DNA of 64,000 nucleotides from Dietzia psychralcaliphila (GCF_003096095.1 NZ_CP015453.1:1364001-1428000); one strand, 5' to 3'. Positions 9,381-20,568 are shown, counted from the stretch's first letter. The notes: generated from the letters alone by a model not told the origin. Numbers and translations: made by a program.

Positions 9381-10493
9381 ATGACAGACACCGGGGACCT
9401 CTACGAGGGGCCGCTGCACTCTCGTCACGTGGAGGTCGGGGCCACCTTCGCCCCCTTCGGTGGCTGGTCGATGCCCGTTCAGTATTCGGGCACCGTCGCC
9501 GAACACCACGCCACCCGCACGACCGTCGGACTGTTCGATGTCAGCCACCTGGGCAAGGCGCTCGTGACCGGACCCGGCGCCGCCGGTTTCGTCAACACCT
9601 GCCTCACCAACGACCTCGACCGGACCTCCGCCGGCAGCGCCCAGTACACGCTGTGCTGCGGCGAGTCCGGGGGGGTCGTCGACGACCTCATCGCCTATCG
9701 CGTCTCCGACGAGGAGATCTTCCTCATCCCCAACGCCGCCAACACTGCCGAGGTGGTGCGGCGGATGCAGGCCGCCGCCGCCGAGCGTGCGCCCGGGGTC
9801 AGCGTCACCGACGAGCACCGCTCCCGCGCCGTGATCGCAGTGCAGGGCCCCCTCGCCGGGGAGGTCCTCACCGCGGTCGGCCTGCCCATCGACCTGGACT
9901 ACATGGCCTTCATCGACGCCGACTGGTCCGGCGTCCCCGTCCGGGTCTGCCGCACCGGGTACACGGGCGAGTACGGCTTCGAGGTCCTGCCTGCGTGGGA
10001 TCAGGCCGGCCCGGTCTGGGACGCGCTGGCCGAGCAGGTCCTCGCGCGCCAGGGTGCGCTGTGTGGTCTGGGTGCCCGCGATTCACTGCGCACAGAGGCC
10101 GGGTACCCGCTGCACGGCAACGAGCTGTCCCTCGACCTCAGTCCGCTCGAGGCCCGCTGCGCGTGGGCCATCGGCTGGGACAAACCGTCTTTCTGGGGGC
10201 GCGACGAGCTGCTGCGTCAGAAGGAGGCCGGCCCCGCCCGCCGCCTGTACGCGCTCGAGGTCACCGGACGCGGGATCCCGCGCGCCGGACAGACCGTGCG
10301 CTCCGGTGGCCGTGACGTGGGCGTCACCAGCTCCGGCACGTTCTCGCCGACCCTCAAGACGGGGATCGCGCTCGCGTTCATCGAGCTGGACGCGGGTCTG
10401 AAGAAGGGCGACGAGGTCGTCGTCGACGTACGGGGGCGAGAGGTACCGTGCCGCCTCGCGGTACCCCCGCTCGTCGAGATCCGCACCCGCTGA
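9381..10493 (+). CDS. gcvT: Aminomethyltransferase (glycine cleavage T protein)
   Basis: T protein of the glycine cleavage system, moving the aminomethyl carbon to tetrahydrofolate. 370 residues, usual length. N-terminal [20 protein letters not shown] and [12 protein letters not shown], then [11 protein letters not shown] and [20 protein letters not shown] in the centre, and a C-terminal GcvT barrel with [20 protein letters not shown]. Start ATG after GAGGAG. The H and P proteins are not in the window. ilvE follows 29 bp later on the same strand. Confidence 0.95.
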   Translation: MTDTGDLYEGPLHSRHVEVGATFAPFGGWSMPVQYSGTVAEHHATRTTVGLFDVSHLGKALVTGPGAAGFVNTCLTNDLDRTSAGSAQYTLCCGESGGVVDDLIAYRVSDEEIFLIPNAANTAEVVRRMQAAAAERAPGVSVTDEHRSRAVIAVQGPLAGEVLTAVGLPIDLDYMAFIDADWSGVPVRVCRTGYTGEYGFEVLPAWDQAGPVWDALAEQVLARQGALCGLGARDSLRTEAGYPLHGNELSLDLSPLEARCAWAIGWDKPSFWGRDELLRQKEAGPARRLYALEVTGRGIPRAGQTVRSGGRDVGVTSSGTFSPTLKTGIALAFIELDAGLKKGDEVVVDVRGREVPCRLAVPPLVEIRTR

Positions 10494-10522
10494 CCCGCCC
10501 CTTCTCACCTAAGCGAGACGAC

Positions 10523-11614
10523 ATGTCCCAGTTCGACATCCGCCCCTCGGCCACACCGAGGTCGACCGCCGAGCGCGAGGCCATCCTCGCCGCCCCCGGC
10601 TTCGGCAAGCACTTCACCGACCACATGGTCACCCTCCCGTACTCGAACGGGCAGTGGGGCACCCCGGTGGTGGAGGCGTACGCCCCACTGTCCATCGACC
10701 CGTCCGCCGTGGTCCTGCACTACGCCCAGACGATCTTCGAGGGCCTCAAGGCCTACCGGCAGGCCGACGACTCCATCGCCTCCTTCCGGCCGGAGCAGAA
10801 CGCCGCCCGCTTCAACCGCTCCGCGGAGCGCCTCGCCATGCCGCAGCTACCCGAGGAGCTGTTCATGGAGTCGTTGCGACAGATCGTGGCGATCGACCGC
10901 GACTGGGTCCCCGCCGCCGGCGGGGAGGAGGCGCTCTACCTGCGGCCCTTCATGATCGCGACGGAGACCGGCCTGGGTGTGCGGCCGGCCGACGAGTACC
11001 TCTACTCGGTCATCGCCTCGCCCGCCGGCGCCTACTTCTCGCGCGGTGTGGCCCCCGTGAGCGTGTGGCTGAGCACCGAGTACGTGCGGGCCAGCCCCGG
11101 CGGAACCGGCGCGGCGAAGTTCGGGGGGAACTACGCGGCGTCGCTGCGTGCTCAGGAGCAGGCCGCCGCCGAGGGCTGCGACCAGGTGGTCTGGCTGGAC
11201 GCGATCGAGCGCAAGTACGTCGAGGAGATGGGCGGGATGAACCTGTTCTTCATCCTCGGCACCGGAGACTCGGCGGAGATCGTCACCCCGGAACTGTCCG
11301 GCTCGCTCCTGCCCGGTGTGACCCGCGACAGCCTCCTGCAGCTGGCACGTCACCTCGGGTACCCCGTGACGGAGCGGAAGGTCTCGGTGGAGGAGTGGGA
11401 GGCCGGGGTGGCCTCCGGTGAGATCACCGAGGTGTTCGCGTGCGGCACCGCCGCCGTGATCACGCCCGTCGGCTCGGTCAAGCACGCCGAGGGCGGGTAC
11501 ACGGTCGGCGACGGCGGCCCCGGCGAGATCACCATGCGTCTGCGCGAGACCCTCACCGGGATCCAGCGCGGGTCCGTGGCCGACACATTCGGGTGGATGA
11601 CCACGCTCGCCTGA
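10523..11614 (+). CDS. ilvE: Branched-chain amino acid aminotransferase
   Basis: PLP-dependent class IV aminotransferase for the last step of leucine, isoleucine and valine synthesis. 363 residues. Motifs: [25 protein letters not shown], the [16 protein letters not shown] block with the PLP lysine, and [14 protein letters not shown] near the C-terminus. ATG 10523 was chosen by the family N-terminus; its ribosome site is weak, and coupling to gcvT 29 bp upstream is likely. A strong hairpin follows the gene. Confidence 0.96.
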   Translation: MSQFDIRPSATPRSTAEREAILAAPGFGKHFTDHMVTLPYSNGQWGTPVVEAYAPLSIDPSAVVLHYAQTIFEGLKAYRQADDSIASFRPEQNAARFNRSAERLAMPQLPEELFMESLRQIVAIDRDWVPAAGGEEALYLRPFMIATETGLGVRPADEYLYSVIASPAGAYFSRGVAPVSVWLSTEYVRASPGGTGAAKFGGNYAASLRAQEQAAAEGCDQVVWLDAIERKYVEEMGGMNLFFILGTGDSAEIVTPELSGSLLPGVTRDSLLQLARHLGYPVTERKVSVEEWEAGVASGEITEVFACGTAAVITPVGSVKHAEGGYTVGDGGPGEITMRLRETLTGIQRGSVADTFGWMTTLA

Positions 11615-11679
11615 CCGGGCTCGCCGCCCACCGGGCCCGCGCCACGACGCGATTCCGCCCCGACGCGATCCCATCGCCA

Positions 11680-11727
11680 AGAGCGTTCCGCACACGTTTG
11701 CCGAGTAGGAAGTGTGCGGAGCGCTCT
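11680..11727. terminator. Bidirectional hairpin ilvE / cobS
   Basis: AGAGCGTTCCGCACAC (11680-11695) pairs with GTGTGCGGAGCGCTCT (11712-11727): 16 pairs with one G-U and a 16-nt loop. It lies between two convergent genes. No T-tract. Confidence 0.75.
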
Positions 11728-11731
11728 TCTG

Positions 11732-11765
11732 GTTGACGCGCGAGCCATGTGTTGACGCGCGAGCC
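11732..11765. repeat. 15-bp direct repeat near the cobS 3' end
   Basis: GTTGACGCGCGAGCC occurs at 11732-11746 and again at 11751-11765, a 19-bp period, just after the ilvE/cobS hairpin and before the cobS stop. Confidence 0.8.
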
Positions 11766-11770
11766 GCAGG

Positions 11771-12559
11771 TCAGGCCAGGATGACGGCCGCGACGAGCGC
11801 AGCGGCCGCGCCCGCCTCGATCCCCGCCCCCAGGACGTCCCCGTTGACGCCACCGAGGCGGCGGACGGCGTGCCGCGCGAAGCCCGCCGCGGCCGCGTAG
11901 AAGGCCAGACCGATCGCCGCCCCGACCACAGGTGTCCACCATGTCCCCGCCGACAGTGTCGCCGTCCACCCGGACCCGGCCAGGCCCGCGCCCGCCGCAG
12001 CACTGATCAGTCCCACGGCCACCACGGCTGCCCGGGACTGCGACCCGGCGACCATCGCGCCGAAGCCAGTGGCGGACGCCGCCGGGACACCTCGGCGGAG
12101 CTGGACCACCGGCAGACAACGCGAGAGCACGAAGGCGGCGATCGGCGCGAGCCACGCGCCGGAGGCGACCAGGGCCCCCAGGGCCGCGACCTCGGCGAGC
12201 AGGACCAGGACCAGGACCGCAGCGCCCATCGGTCCCACCGATCCGGAGCGCATGATCTCCAGCGCCCGGTCGGGGCCGGCGTACGAACCCAGTCCGTCGG
12301 CGGTGTCGGCCAGCGCGTCCACGTGCATCCCGCGGGTCAGCGCCAGCACCGCCGCGATCCCCATCAGGCCGGAGATGACGGTCCCGGCCCCCAGTGCGTG
12401 CGCCCCGTGGGCGACGGCGGTGGCGACGACCCCGCAGACGAGTCCGACGACCGGCATCGCCGTCATCGCCCGTCCGGCCTCGGGCCGGCCCGGGACGCCC
12501 GGCCCACCCATGGGCAACACCGTCATCCAGGACAGTGACAGGCGGACCGCGGCGAACAC
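11771..12559 (-). CDS. cobS: Adenosylcobinamide-GDP ribazoletransferase
   Basis: Integral membrane enzyme joining adenosylcobinamide-GDP and alpha-ribazole, the last assembly step of the cobalamin nucleotide loop. 262 residues with several hydrophobic spans. Signature GMHVDALADTADGLGSY (about residues 78-94) carries the conserved acidic residues thought to bind Mg2+. The N-terminus LSWMTVLPMGG is typical. The start is 6 bp after the cobUT stop, so the two are translated from one message. Confidence 0.93.
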   Translation of the reverse strand: MFAAVRLSLSWMTVLPMGGPGVPGRPEAGRAMTAMPVVGLVCGVVATAVAHGAHALGAGTVISGLMGIAAVLALTRGMHVDALADTADGLGSYAGPDRALEIMRSGSVGPMGAAVLVLVLLAEVAALGALVASGAWLAPIAAFVLSRCLPVVQLRRGVPAASATGFGAMVAGSQSRAAVVAVGLISAAAGAGLAGSGWTATLSAGTWWTPVVGAAIGLAFYAAAAGFARHAVRRLGGVNGDVLGAGIEAGAAAALVAAVILA

Positions 12560-12565
12560 CTGACG

Positions 12566-14431
12566 TCAGGCCTTGCCGCTGACCCCGGCGTCGGCGAAGG
12601 TCGCCATTTCCGTGAGGATCGCGATCGCGGCGTGGACGGTGGGCAGCGCGGCGACCGCGCCGCTTCCCTCTCCCAGACGCATGGAGTGCTCGAGGATCGG
12701 CTCGAGCGAGAGATAGGTGAGCGCCGCGGAGTGGGCGGGCTCGGCGCTCCGGTGACCGGCGACCCACCACTGGCGTGCCCCGGGCGCCAGTGATTCCGCG
12801 AGCAACGCCGCGGCCGTGACCACCGCGCCGTCGAGGATGCAGGGGGTCTTTCGGACCGCCGCCTGCGCGAGGAAGCCCGCCATCGCGGCGAGGTCGGCGC
12901 CCGCGACCCTCCGCAGCATCGCCACGGGGTCCCGGAGGTCGCCGGAGGCCCGGAACATCGCATCCCGGATCGCGGCGGTCTTGCGCATCCACCCGTCGTC
13001 GTCGACCCCGGTGCCGCGCCCGACCAGCTCGACCGGCTCCCGGCCGGTGACGAGACAGGTGATCACGGTCGCCGGGGTGGTGTTCCCGATCCCGAGGTCG
13101 CCCGCGATGAGCAGGTCCGCACCCGAGTCGACCTCCTCGTCGGCGATCCGGCGGCCGGCCGCGACCGCCGCCCGGACCTCGTCGGGGCTCAACGCGTCCT
13201 CGCGGTCGATCGACCCGCTGGAGCGACGGATCTTGTGGTCGTCCAGACCGCCGGGCCGCTCCGCGGACATGGACATGTCGGCCACGCGGACGGTCGCCCG
13301 CGCGGCACGGGCCAACACTGACACGGCCGCGCCACCGCCCACGATGTTGTCGGCCATCTGCAGGGTGACCTCGCGCGGATAGGCGGAGACCCCGTTCTCG
13401 GCGACGCCGTGGTCGCCGGCGAACACCACGACCCGGGCCCGCTCCAGCGGGCGGGGCGGGCACGTCCCCTGGCATGACGAGATCCACACGCCGAGCTCTT
13501 CGAGTCGACCGAGCGAGCCCGACGGTTTGGTCAGCACGAGCTGCCGGGCGCGGGCCTCGTCGGCGACGGTGTGCGCCGGCGGGTGGACCGGGGGAAACAC
13601 CACGGGGTCGTCATAGTGCGCGATGTCGGCCAGACCGGGGAAGCCGTGCGCCGGAGGCCCGGTCTCCGGCTCGGCCGTGAGCTCTGACTCCGGCTCGGCC
13701 GCCGGCGAAGCCTCTGACTCGGTCGCCTGAGGACTCTGTGACTCCGCGGCGGGGGCGGTGGGCGCGGAGAGTTCGGTGGATTCGGTGACCCCGGTGACCC
13801 CGGTGACCCCGGCGGCCTCACCAGTGCCGGGTGAGGCCGGCCCGGGGCGGGTCGACGCCGGTGCGGTGGGATCACCGTGGGAGTGGTCCGCCGCGGTGGG
13901 AACTCCGGGGGCGGAGAGGGGGAGGACCCGACCCGCGACGACGAGGGCGGCCGAATCACACACCTCGGCCACCCGCCGGTTGAGCGAACCGATCAGATCC
14001 GAGAAGAGCCGCCCGGACAGGGTGTCGGGTACGACCCCCAGGCCGACCTCGGGGGAGACCAGGATCAGCGAGCCCTGGTGGGCGGCGACCGCCGAGACGA
14101 GCGCATCGACCTCATCGGCCACGCCCGCCCCGCCGTCCGCCCACCCGAGGGTGGCGTCCATCCGGTGGGTGAGCCACCCCCCGAGATCGTCGACGAGGAC
14201 CGTGCCGTCCGGATGATCGGCGAGCACCCGGGCGATCTCGTCGGTCTCCTCGGTGGACCACTCAGCGGGTCTGCGGTCCCGGTGCGCGTCGATCCGGCGG
14301 GCCATCTCGTCGTCGTCGGGATCCCGACGCGCGGTGGCCACGTACACCACGTCCCCACCGGTGGCCGCGGCCACCGACTCGGCGTGGGCGGATTTGCCCG
14401 AGCGGGTGCCGCCGAGGACGAGCAGGCGCAT
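12566..14431 (-). CDS. CobU-CobT fusion: cobinamide kinase/guanylyltransferase and DMB phosphoribosyltransferase
   Basis: Two consecutive cobalamin enzymes in one 621-residue chain. Residues 1-180 are CobU: P-loop GGTRSGKS at 7-14 and the guanylylated histidine expected at position 50 ([14 protein letters not shown]). Residues about 185-285 are a low-complexity Pro/Thr/Ser/Glu/Ala linker. From about 290 onward is Cob[48 protein letters not shown] and RLGEGSGA with the catalytic glutamate. Together with CobS this makes the nucleotide-loop set. In M. tuberculosis cobU and cobT are separate genes. It lies 51 bp after the DUF3043 gene. Confidence 0.93.
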   Translation of the reverse strand: MRLLVLGGTRSGKSAHAESVAAATGGDVVYVATARRDPDDDEMARRIDAHRDRRPAEWSTEETDEIARVLADHPDGTVLVDDLGGWLTHRMDATLGWADGGAGVADEVDALVSAVAAHQGSLILVSPEVGLGVVPDTLSGRLFSDLIGSLNRRVAEVCDSAALVVAGRVLPLSAPGVPTAADHSHGDPTAPASTRPGPASPGTGEAAGVTGVTGVTESTELSAPTAPAAESQSPQATESEASPAAEPESELTAEPETGPPAHGFPGLADIAHYDDPVVFPPVHPPAHTVADEARARQLVLTKPSGSLGRLEELGVWISSCQGTCPPRPLERARVVVFAGDHGVAENGVSAYPREVTLQMADNIVGGGAAVSVLARAARATVRVADMSMSAERPGGLDDHKIRRSSGSIDREDALSPDEVRAAVAAGRRIADEEVDSGADLLIAGDLGIGNTTPATVITCLVTGREPVELVGRGTGVDDDGWMRKTAAIRDAMFRASGDLRDPVAMLRRVAGADLAAMAGFLAQAAVRKTPCILDGAVVTAAALLAESLAPGARQWWVAGHRSAEPAHSAALTYLSLEPILEHSMRLGEGSGAVAALPTVHAAIAILTEMATFADAGVSGKA

Positions 14432-14481
14432 GGCGTCAGAGGCCTTCCGTGGATCGTCGATCTGGTCGGGTGTCGATCAGA

Positions 14482-15177
14482 TCAGATGGAGTCGCCCGGG
14501 CGGACCCGGGGGCGCGGGGTGCGGAGCATCCGCGGCTGCGTCGCCCGCATCACCGCGTACCACCCCATCCCGAACCCGGTGTCCTCGGTGTCCGGGAACC
14601 GCTCGCGGACGACCCTGTTGACCGTGCGTCCCAGGAGGATGCCGTCCACCACCACCACGACGATCAGGATGAGGAACAGGTTCTGGCTGTAGAACATCAG
14701 CTCCGGGTTGGGGATGAGCTGGAACACGATCACGAACAGCGCGAGCGGCATGAAGAAGTTGATCAGGCGCCGGTGGGTGTCCACCCAGTCCCGGGCGAAG
14801 CGGCGGACCTCGCCGCGGTCGCGAGAGAGCACGTAGCGGTCGTCGCCCTGCATCATGAGCTGGCGGCGCTCCTCGCGCGCGCTGCGCTGCTCGGCCCGAG
14901 CGGCCTTGCGCTGGTCCTTGGTCATACTGGCCTCGACGGCCTTGCGCCGCTCCTTGGCCTCCTTGCGGGTGACCGGCGCGGTCACGGGACCCGTCCGCAG
15001 GCCCCGGGCACGCTCCTGATCCCGCCGCCTGGGGGTGGGCTTGCCCTTGCCCGCGGGCCGACGGGCGTCTCCTGCCGACGCCGGGTCCGCGCCCGGGGAG
15101 GACTCCGGCCCGGTGTCGGTATCTGAGGAGTCCTTGCCGGGATCGTTCTTACTGGAGCCGAATGCACGCAACTTCAC
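14482..15177 (-). CDS. DUF3043 membrane protein
   Basis: 231-residue protein of the DUF3043 family (Rv2206 type), function unknown. The first 130 residues are polar and charged (Ser/Asp/Pro, then Arg/Lys/Glu-rich, likely helical). The domain core RDRGEVRRFARDWVDTHRR precedes two hydrophobic spans, LINFFMPLALFVIVFQLI and LFLILIVVVVVDGILLG. The GTG start has TAGCCT 6 nt upstream and no ribosome site. It is first in a minus-strand set with cobUT and cobS and divergent from the IscA-like gene. Confidence 0.85.
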   Translation of the reverse strand: MKLRAFGSSKNDPGKDSSDTDTGPESSPGADPASAGDARRPAGKGKPTPRRRDQERARGLRTGPVTAPVTRKEAKERRKAVEASMTKDQRKAARAEQRSAREERRQLMMQGDDRYVLSRDRGEVRRFARDWVDTHRRLINFFMPLALFVIVFQLIPNPELMFYSQNLFLILIVVVVVDGILLGRTVNRVVRERFPDTEDTGFGMGWYAVMRATQPRMLRTPRPRVRPGDSI

Positions 15178-15183
15178 GTACCC

Positions 15184-15189
15184 AGGCTA
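15184..15189 (-). promoter_or_regulatory. -10 hexamer TAGCCT, leaderless layout
   Basis: It ends 6 nt before the GTG at 15177 of the DUF3043 gene. Confidence 0.6.
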
Positions 15190-15356
15190 GGCGATCGACC
15201 ACCACGAGGGATATTCACCCGTACGTCACTGCGGGCGTATCGTGTCCGATGAAGGGACGTCCGGGGAATAGAGAGCTCCCCGGTGGACGTTGCACGACTC
15301 AGGACGCCACCGAAGGACGCCAGAGAAGACCTTCTCGGATCGCTAGGAGAACCGAC

Positions 15357-15719
15357 ATGACCACTGCGGAGAACACCGCCACGGAGAGCACCGCCACCGG
15401 CGTGCTCCTCACCGACACCGCCGCCGCGAAGGCCAAGGCCCTCCTCGACCAGGAGGGACGCGACGACCTCGCCCTCCGCATCGCCGTCCAGCCCGGTGGG
15501 TGCGCCGGCCTGCGGTACCAGCTCTTCTTCGACGACCGCACGCTCGACGGCGACGTCGTCGACGACTTCGGCGGCATCAAGCTCGCCGTCGACCGCATGA
15601 GCGTCCCGTACCTCACGGGCGCGTCGATCGACTTCGTCGACACCATCGAGAAGCAGGGGTTCACCATCGACAACCCCCAGGCCACCGGCTCGTGCGCCTG
15701 TGGCGACTCGTTCAACTGA
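15357..15719 (+). CDS. IscA/HesB-like iron-sulfur carrier protein
   Basis: 120-residue A-type carrier that delivers Fe-S clusters to target proteins (Rv2204c type). The three ligands are visible: Cys in QPGGCAGLRY and two in the C-terminal GSCACGDSF. The fold's LRIAVQPGGC and SVPYLTGASIDFVDT segments are intact. ATG 15357 follows CTAGGAGAACCGAC, a good ribosome site. An 18-bp perfect hairpin follows the stop, so the gene is probably monocistronic. Its neighbours in the respiratory block and LipA are Fe-S users. Confidence 0.93.
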   Translation: MTTAENTATESTATGVLLTDTAAAKAKALLDQEGRDDLALRIAVQPGGCAGLRYQLFFDDRTLDGDVVDDFGGIKLAVDRMSVPYLTGASIDFVDTIEKQGFTIDNPQATGSCACGDSFN

Positions 15720-15733
15720 GCCTCGCACGTACT

Positions 15734-16761
<1,028 letters not shown>

Positions 16762-16790
16762 TCCCGCGCGGGGCGGCAGTCCAGAGCCGA

Positions 16791-18716
16791 CTAGAGGCGG
16801 ACGGGGTAGTCCCGCTGCTCGATGTCCGGGGTGATCCGCCCCTCGACGAAGATGCCGTGCCAGATCATGAAGCACAGCATGGTCCAGATCCGACGGCTGT
16901 GGTCAGAGACGCCGCTCCGGTGCTCGTCGAGCATCCGCAGCACGGCGGCCTTGTCCACGAACTCGTCGGTACCCGAGGCCAGGACCTGCTCGCGCGCCCA
17001 GTCATGAAGCTCCGGTCCGGCCAGCCAGTGGCGGGTCGGGACGGGGAAGCCGAGCTTCTTGCGGTGGAGCACGTGCGCGGGCACGATCCGCTCCAACGCC
17101 TTGCGGAGCGCGTACTTGGTGGTCCCGTGCGCCACCTTCTCCGTGTGCGGCAGGCGGGAGGCGACCTCGTAGACCTCGCGGTCGAGGAACGGTACGCGCA
17201 GCTCGAGCGAGTTGGCCATGGTGACCCTGTCAGCCTTGACCAGGATGTCCCCGCGCAACCAGGTGAACAGGTCCAGGTGCTGCATGCGGGCGACGGGGTC
17301 CCATCCCCGTGAGCGTTCGTAGATCGGACCCGTGACGTCCTGGTGGCTCCACTCCGGTCGGTAGTCCGTGAGGACCGAGCGCACCTGGTCCTCGGAGAAC
17401 GAGCGCGCGTTGCCGTAGTAGCGGTCCTCGAGGCTCATCGATCCGCGGTGCAGCAGGCTCTTGCCGCGGGTGCCCTCGGGGATCCGGGTGCTCGCCCTGC
17501 CCAGCGCCCGGCGCAGGCCGCCGGGGATCTTCTCGAACGGCGCGAGCGAGAGCGGCTCCTTGTAGATGGTGTACCCGCCGAAGAGTTCGTCGGCGCCCTC
17601 GCCCGAGAGGACCACCTTGACGTGTTTGCGGGCCTCGCGGGCGACGAAGTAGAGCGGCACCAGTGCCGGATCGGCCACCGGCTCGTCGAGGTACCAGATG
17701 ATCTCGGGGATCGCGGCGGCGAACTCCTCGGGCGAGACCACCTTGACGATGTGCTCCACACCGATCGCCGCGGCGGACTCGGCGGCCACGTCGATCTCCG
17801 AGTAGCCCTCCCGTTCGAAACCGGTGGTGAAGGTGAGGAGGTTCTCGTTGTGGCGTCGGGCGAGCGCGGCGATCGCGGTGGAGTCGATTCCGCCGGACAG
17901 GAAGGATCCCACGGTGACGTCGGCCCGCATGTGCTTGGCCACGGAGTCCTCGAGGGCCACCGCGATCTCCTCGTAGCGGCGCTCCGCGTCACCGTCGGCG
18001 ACCGGGACCACGGGGAAGGTCGGCTCGAAGTAGCGCTCGATCACCGGAGCGGCACCGGGGGAGAGGGTGGCGTGGCAACCGGACTCGAGGCGGCGGACTC
18101 CGCGGGTCAGAGTCTCGTCCTCCGGGACGTACTGGAGGGTGACGTAGTGCTGCAGCGCGCGGGTGTCGAGTGAGGTGTCGACGACGAGGAGGTCGACGAG
18201 CTCGGTGATCGACTTCTTCTCGCTCGCGAACGCGGTTCCCCCGGGCCCGGTCGCCATGTAGAGCGGCTTGATGCCGAACGGGTCACGGGCCACGAACAGC
18301 GTGCGCTCGACGGTGTCCCAGATGGCGAAGGCGAACATCCCGCGGAGCCGGCGGACGGCGGCCGGCCCCCAGTGGTGGAACGCCACGACGATCGGCTCGC
18401 CGTCGCCCTCGGTCCGGAACTCGGCCCCGAACTCCTCACGGAGCTCCGCACGGAGTTCGACGTAGTTGTAGATCTCGCCGTTGAACGTCAGGGCGTAGCG
18501 GTCGGGTTGCTCGGGGGGCCCCCAGCGCAGCGGCTGGTGCGAGTGGGCGATGTCGATGATCGACAGGCGGTTGAAGCCGAACGCCAGGTCGTCGTCGACC
18601 CAGGTCCCGACCTCGTCCGGACCGCGGTGACGCTGGCACCCCATCGCGCCCAGGACCCTCGACTCGTGGGTGCGGGCGGAGCCGTCGGGGGTGAGCAGAC
18701 CAAGCAGGCCACACAT
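16791..18716 (-). CDS. asnB: Asparagine synthetase, glutamine-hydrolysing
   Basis: Makes asparagine from aspartate using glutamine and ATP. 641 residues. Class II glutaminase domain with the N-terminal nucleophile Cys2 (MCGLLGLL), RLSIID and FNGEIYNY. The C-terminal synthetase domain carries the pyrophosphatase loop SFLSGGIDSTAIAAL (about residue 265 on) and LSGEGADELFGGY. A similar amidotransferase modifies DAP in peptidoglycan in some corynebacteria, so asparagine synthesis is the likely but not the only role. ATG start with GAGG about 10 nt upstream. Divergent from ctaC. Confidence 0.92.
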   Translation of the reverse strand: MCGLLGLLTPDGSARTHESRVLGAMGCQRHRGPDEVGTWVDDDLAFGFNRLSIIDIAHSHQPLRWGPPEQPDRYALTFNGEIYNYVELRAELREEFGAEFRTEGDGEPIVVAFHHWGPAAVRRLRGMFAFAIWDTVERTLFVARDPFGIKPLYMATGPGGTAFASEKKSITELVDLLVVDTSLDTRALQHYVTLQYVPEDETLTRGVRRLESGCHATLSPGAAPVIERYFEPTFPVVPVADGDAERRYEEIAVALEDSVAKHMRADVTVGSFLSGGIDSTAIAALARRHNENLLTFTTGFEREGYSEIDVAAESAAAIGVEHIVKVVSPEEFAAAIPEIIWYLDEPVADPALVPLYFVAREARKHVKVVLSGEGADELFGGYTIYKEPLSLAPFEKIPGGLRRALGRASTRIPEGTRGKSLLHRGSMSLEDRYYGNARSFSEDQVRSVLTDYRPEWSHQDVTGPIYERSRGWDPVARMQHLDLFTWLRGDILVKADRVTMANSLELRVPFLDREVYEVASRLPHTEKVAHGTTKYALRKALERIVPAHVLHRKKLGFPVPTRHWLAGPELHDWAREQVLASGTDEFVDKAAVLRMLDEHRSGVSDHSRRIWTMLCFMIWHGIFVEGRITPDIEQRDYPVRL

Positions 18717-18786
18717 TCGTCGGGTACCTCGTCGATCGTCGTCGGGGGTGGGGATAACCCGCGTGTGCGGGCCACGATGGGTTCGA

Positions 18787-18893
18787 ATACTACTGGTCCC
18801 GGGGCTCCCGTCCGTCGCAGCAGACGGCGAAGGGGTGGGTTCGGTGAAATGCCGGGACCCGCGGCTTCCAAACTGAGAGCCGTGGTCTACTCT
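18787..18893. promoter_or_regulatory. Divergent promoter region asnB / ctaC
   Basis: A minus-strand TAGTAT (18787-18792) could serve asnB with a leader near 65 nt. A plus-strand TACTCT (18888-18893) could serve ctaC with a leader near 43 nt. The -35 elements are weak, as usual in this group. Confidence 0.4.
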
Positions 18894-18942
18894 TCTTAAG
18901 TGTCCCGGCCACGTGGCCGGTGCCGCTGATCAGGAAGGCGTG

Positions 18943-20061
18943 ATGGTGGAACAGCGTGACGGGCGTCGTCGGACGCGCAGGGCTGCACTCGCGGTGTCGC
19001 TCGGCACATTGGGCTTGTTTTTGTCCGGTTGCAGCCTCCACACCGACAACAAATGGTGGAACCAGACCATGAACTTCGGGTTCCCCAACGGGATCACGCC
19101 CGAGGGCATCGCCATCCGCGAGTTCTGGACGCTCACCGTTGTCACATCGCTGATCGTCGGCTTCTTCGTGTGGGGCCTGATCTTCTGGACCATGGCCTTC
19201 CACCGCAAGCGGAAGAACGACGACGGGGAGTTCCCGCGTCAGACCGCGTACAACGTGCCGCTCGAGCTGGTCTACACCGCCGTGCCGTTCGTCATCATCT
19301 CGGTGCTCTTCTACTTCACCGTCATCACCCAGAACAAGGTCCTCGACCTCCGTCCGGCGGAGGAGGTCGGCGTCAAGGTCGACGTCACGGCGTTCCAGTG
19401 GAACTGGAAGTTCGGGTACAACAAGGTCGATGTCGCGGGTGTGTCCATCGAGGACGGCACCAACGAGGAGGCCCAGCGTGCAGCCGAGGAGGCCGGCGTC
19501 CTCTCGGAGGAGCAGCGAATGGCCCTCGGTCACCACGGAGAGCCCGCCGCCGGTGGTCCGATCCACGGTCGTCTGGCCGAGGACAAGTCGTACCTGCACT
19601 TCAACGACATCGAGACCGTCGGCACCTCCGAGGAGGTCCCGGTGCTCGTCCTGCCGACCGGTACCCGGGTCGAGTTCCGCCTCGCGGCGGCCGACGTGAT
19701 CCACTCCTTCTGGATCCCCGAGTTCATCTACAAGCTGGACGTCATGCCGCACCCGGGCCAGAACCAGCAGCTGAGCATGTTCCAGATCGAGGAGATCGAG
19801 CGGGAGGGTGCCTTCGTCGGGCGGTGTGCCGAGATGTGCGGCGCTTACCACGCGATGATGAACTTCGAGCTCCGGGCCGTGTCGCCGGAGGCCTTCGCGG
19901 AGTACATCCAGTTCCGTCAGGACAATCCGACCGCATCCAACGCGGAGGCGCTGGAGTCGATCGGCGAGGAGCCCTACTCCACGTCCACGTCACCGTTCAA
20001 GACGGGTCGCAGCGATACCCGCGACCAGAACAACATCATCGAGAACGCATCCGCTAACTGA
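18943..20061 (+). CDS. ctaC: Cytochrome c oxidase subunit II
   Basis: CuA-bearing subunit of the aa3 oxidase, accepting electrons from the bc1 complex. 372 residues. It has a lipoprotein signal peptide with lipobox LSGC (Cys30), two membrane helices (about 55-80 and 100-125), then an external cupredoxin domain with CuA ligands in GRCAEMCGAYHAMM. A charged insert (EEAQRAAEEAGVLSEEQ) sits in the cupredoxin domain, as in other Mycobacteriales with bc1-aa3 supercomplexes. ATG 18943 follows AGGAAGG. ctaF follows after 36 bp. Confidence 0.95.
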   Translation: MVEQRDGRRRTRRAALAVSLGTLGLFLSGCSLHTDNKWWNQTMNFGFPNGITPEGIAIREFWTLTVVTSLIVGFFVWGLIFWTMAFHRKRKNDDGEFPRQTAYNVPLELVYTAVPFVIISVLFYFTVITQNKVLDLRPAEEVGVKVDVTAFQWNWKFGYNKVDVAGVSIEDGTNEEAQRAAEEAGVLSEEQRMALGHHGEPAAGGPIHGRLAEDKSYLHFNDIETVGTSEEVPVLVLPTGTRVEFRLAAADVIHSFWIPEFIYKLDVMPHPGQNQQLSMFQIEEIEREGAFVGRCAEMCGAYHAMMNFELRAVSPEAFAEYIQFRQDNPTASNAEALESIGEEPYSTSTSPFKTGRSDTRDQNNIIENASAN

Positions 20062-20097
20062 CGTCTCTCCCGGTATCACGCGAAGGGCTCCTGCACG

Positions 20098-20514
20098 ATG
20101 AACGCAACAGTAAGAATCTTCGATGGACTGGTGGTCTTCCTCGCCTTCCTGGCTATCGCGTACACCTACCTCACGGGCACCTCGCGTACCGGCATCGAGT
20201 GGGTGGGCTCCACCGCGCTCGTGCTCTCCGCCGGGCTGTGCCTGCTGATCGGCGGTTACCTCCGCTTCGTCGCACGGCGCATCAACACGCTGCCCGAGGA
20301 CTACGAAGAGGCGGAGATCTCCGACGGCGCCGGTGAGCTCGGCTTCTTCAGCCCGCACAGCTTCTGGCCGTTCTTCATCGCCTTCTCGATCCTGATCGTC
20401 GGCTTCGGCGCCGCGTTCTGGAACTGGTGGGTGTTGCTCGGCGGAGCGGTCGCCCTGATCATCACGGCCTGCGCGCTGGTGTTCGAGTACCACTGGGGTC
20501 AAGAGAAGCACTGA
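20098..20514 (+). CDS. ctaF: Cytochrome c oxidase subunit IV
   Basis: 138-residue actinobacterial subunit IV of the aa3 oxidase with four hydrophobic spans (about 8-28, 38-58, 85-103, 108-130) and the family segment FSPHSFWPFFIAFS. It lies directly after ctaC and is followed by a terminator hairpin. In M. tuberculosis mmpS3 and then the qcrB end come next; here a 6 kb accessory segment intervenes. Confidence 0.93.
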   Translation: MNATVRIFDGLVVFLAFLAIAYTYLTGTSRTGIEWVGSTALVLSAGLCLLIGGYLRFVARRINTLPEDYEEAEISDGAGELGFFSPHSFWPFFIAFSILIVGFGAAFWNWWVLLGGAVALIITACALVFEYHWGQEKH

Positions 20515-20531
20515 CGACCCGACAGCCCCCG

Positions 20532-20568
20532 ACGAGGCCCCCACCGTGATCCGCGGTGGGGGCCTCGT
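20532..20568 (+). terminator. Terminator after ctaC-ctaF
   Basis: ACGAGGCCCCCACCG (20532-20546) pairs with CGGTGGGGGCCTCGT (20554-20568), 15 perfect pairs around a 7-nt loop, 17 bp after the ctaF stop; CTGTT follows. Confidence 0.8.

Noticed and set aside
12560-15180. Cobalamin riboswitch for the cob genes
   Set aside because: No B12-box-like sequence was seen before the DUF3043, cobUT or cobS genes; the gaps are 6-51 bp, or carry a leaderless promoter.
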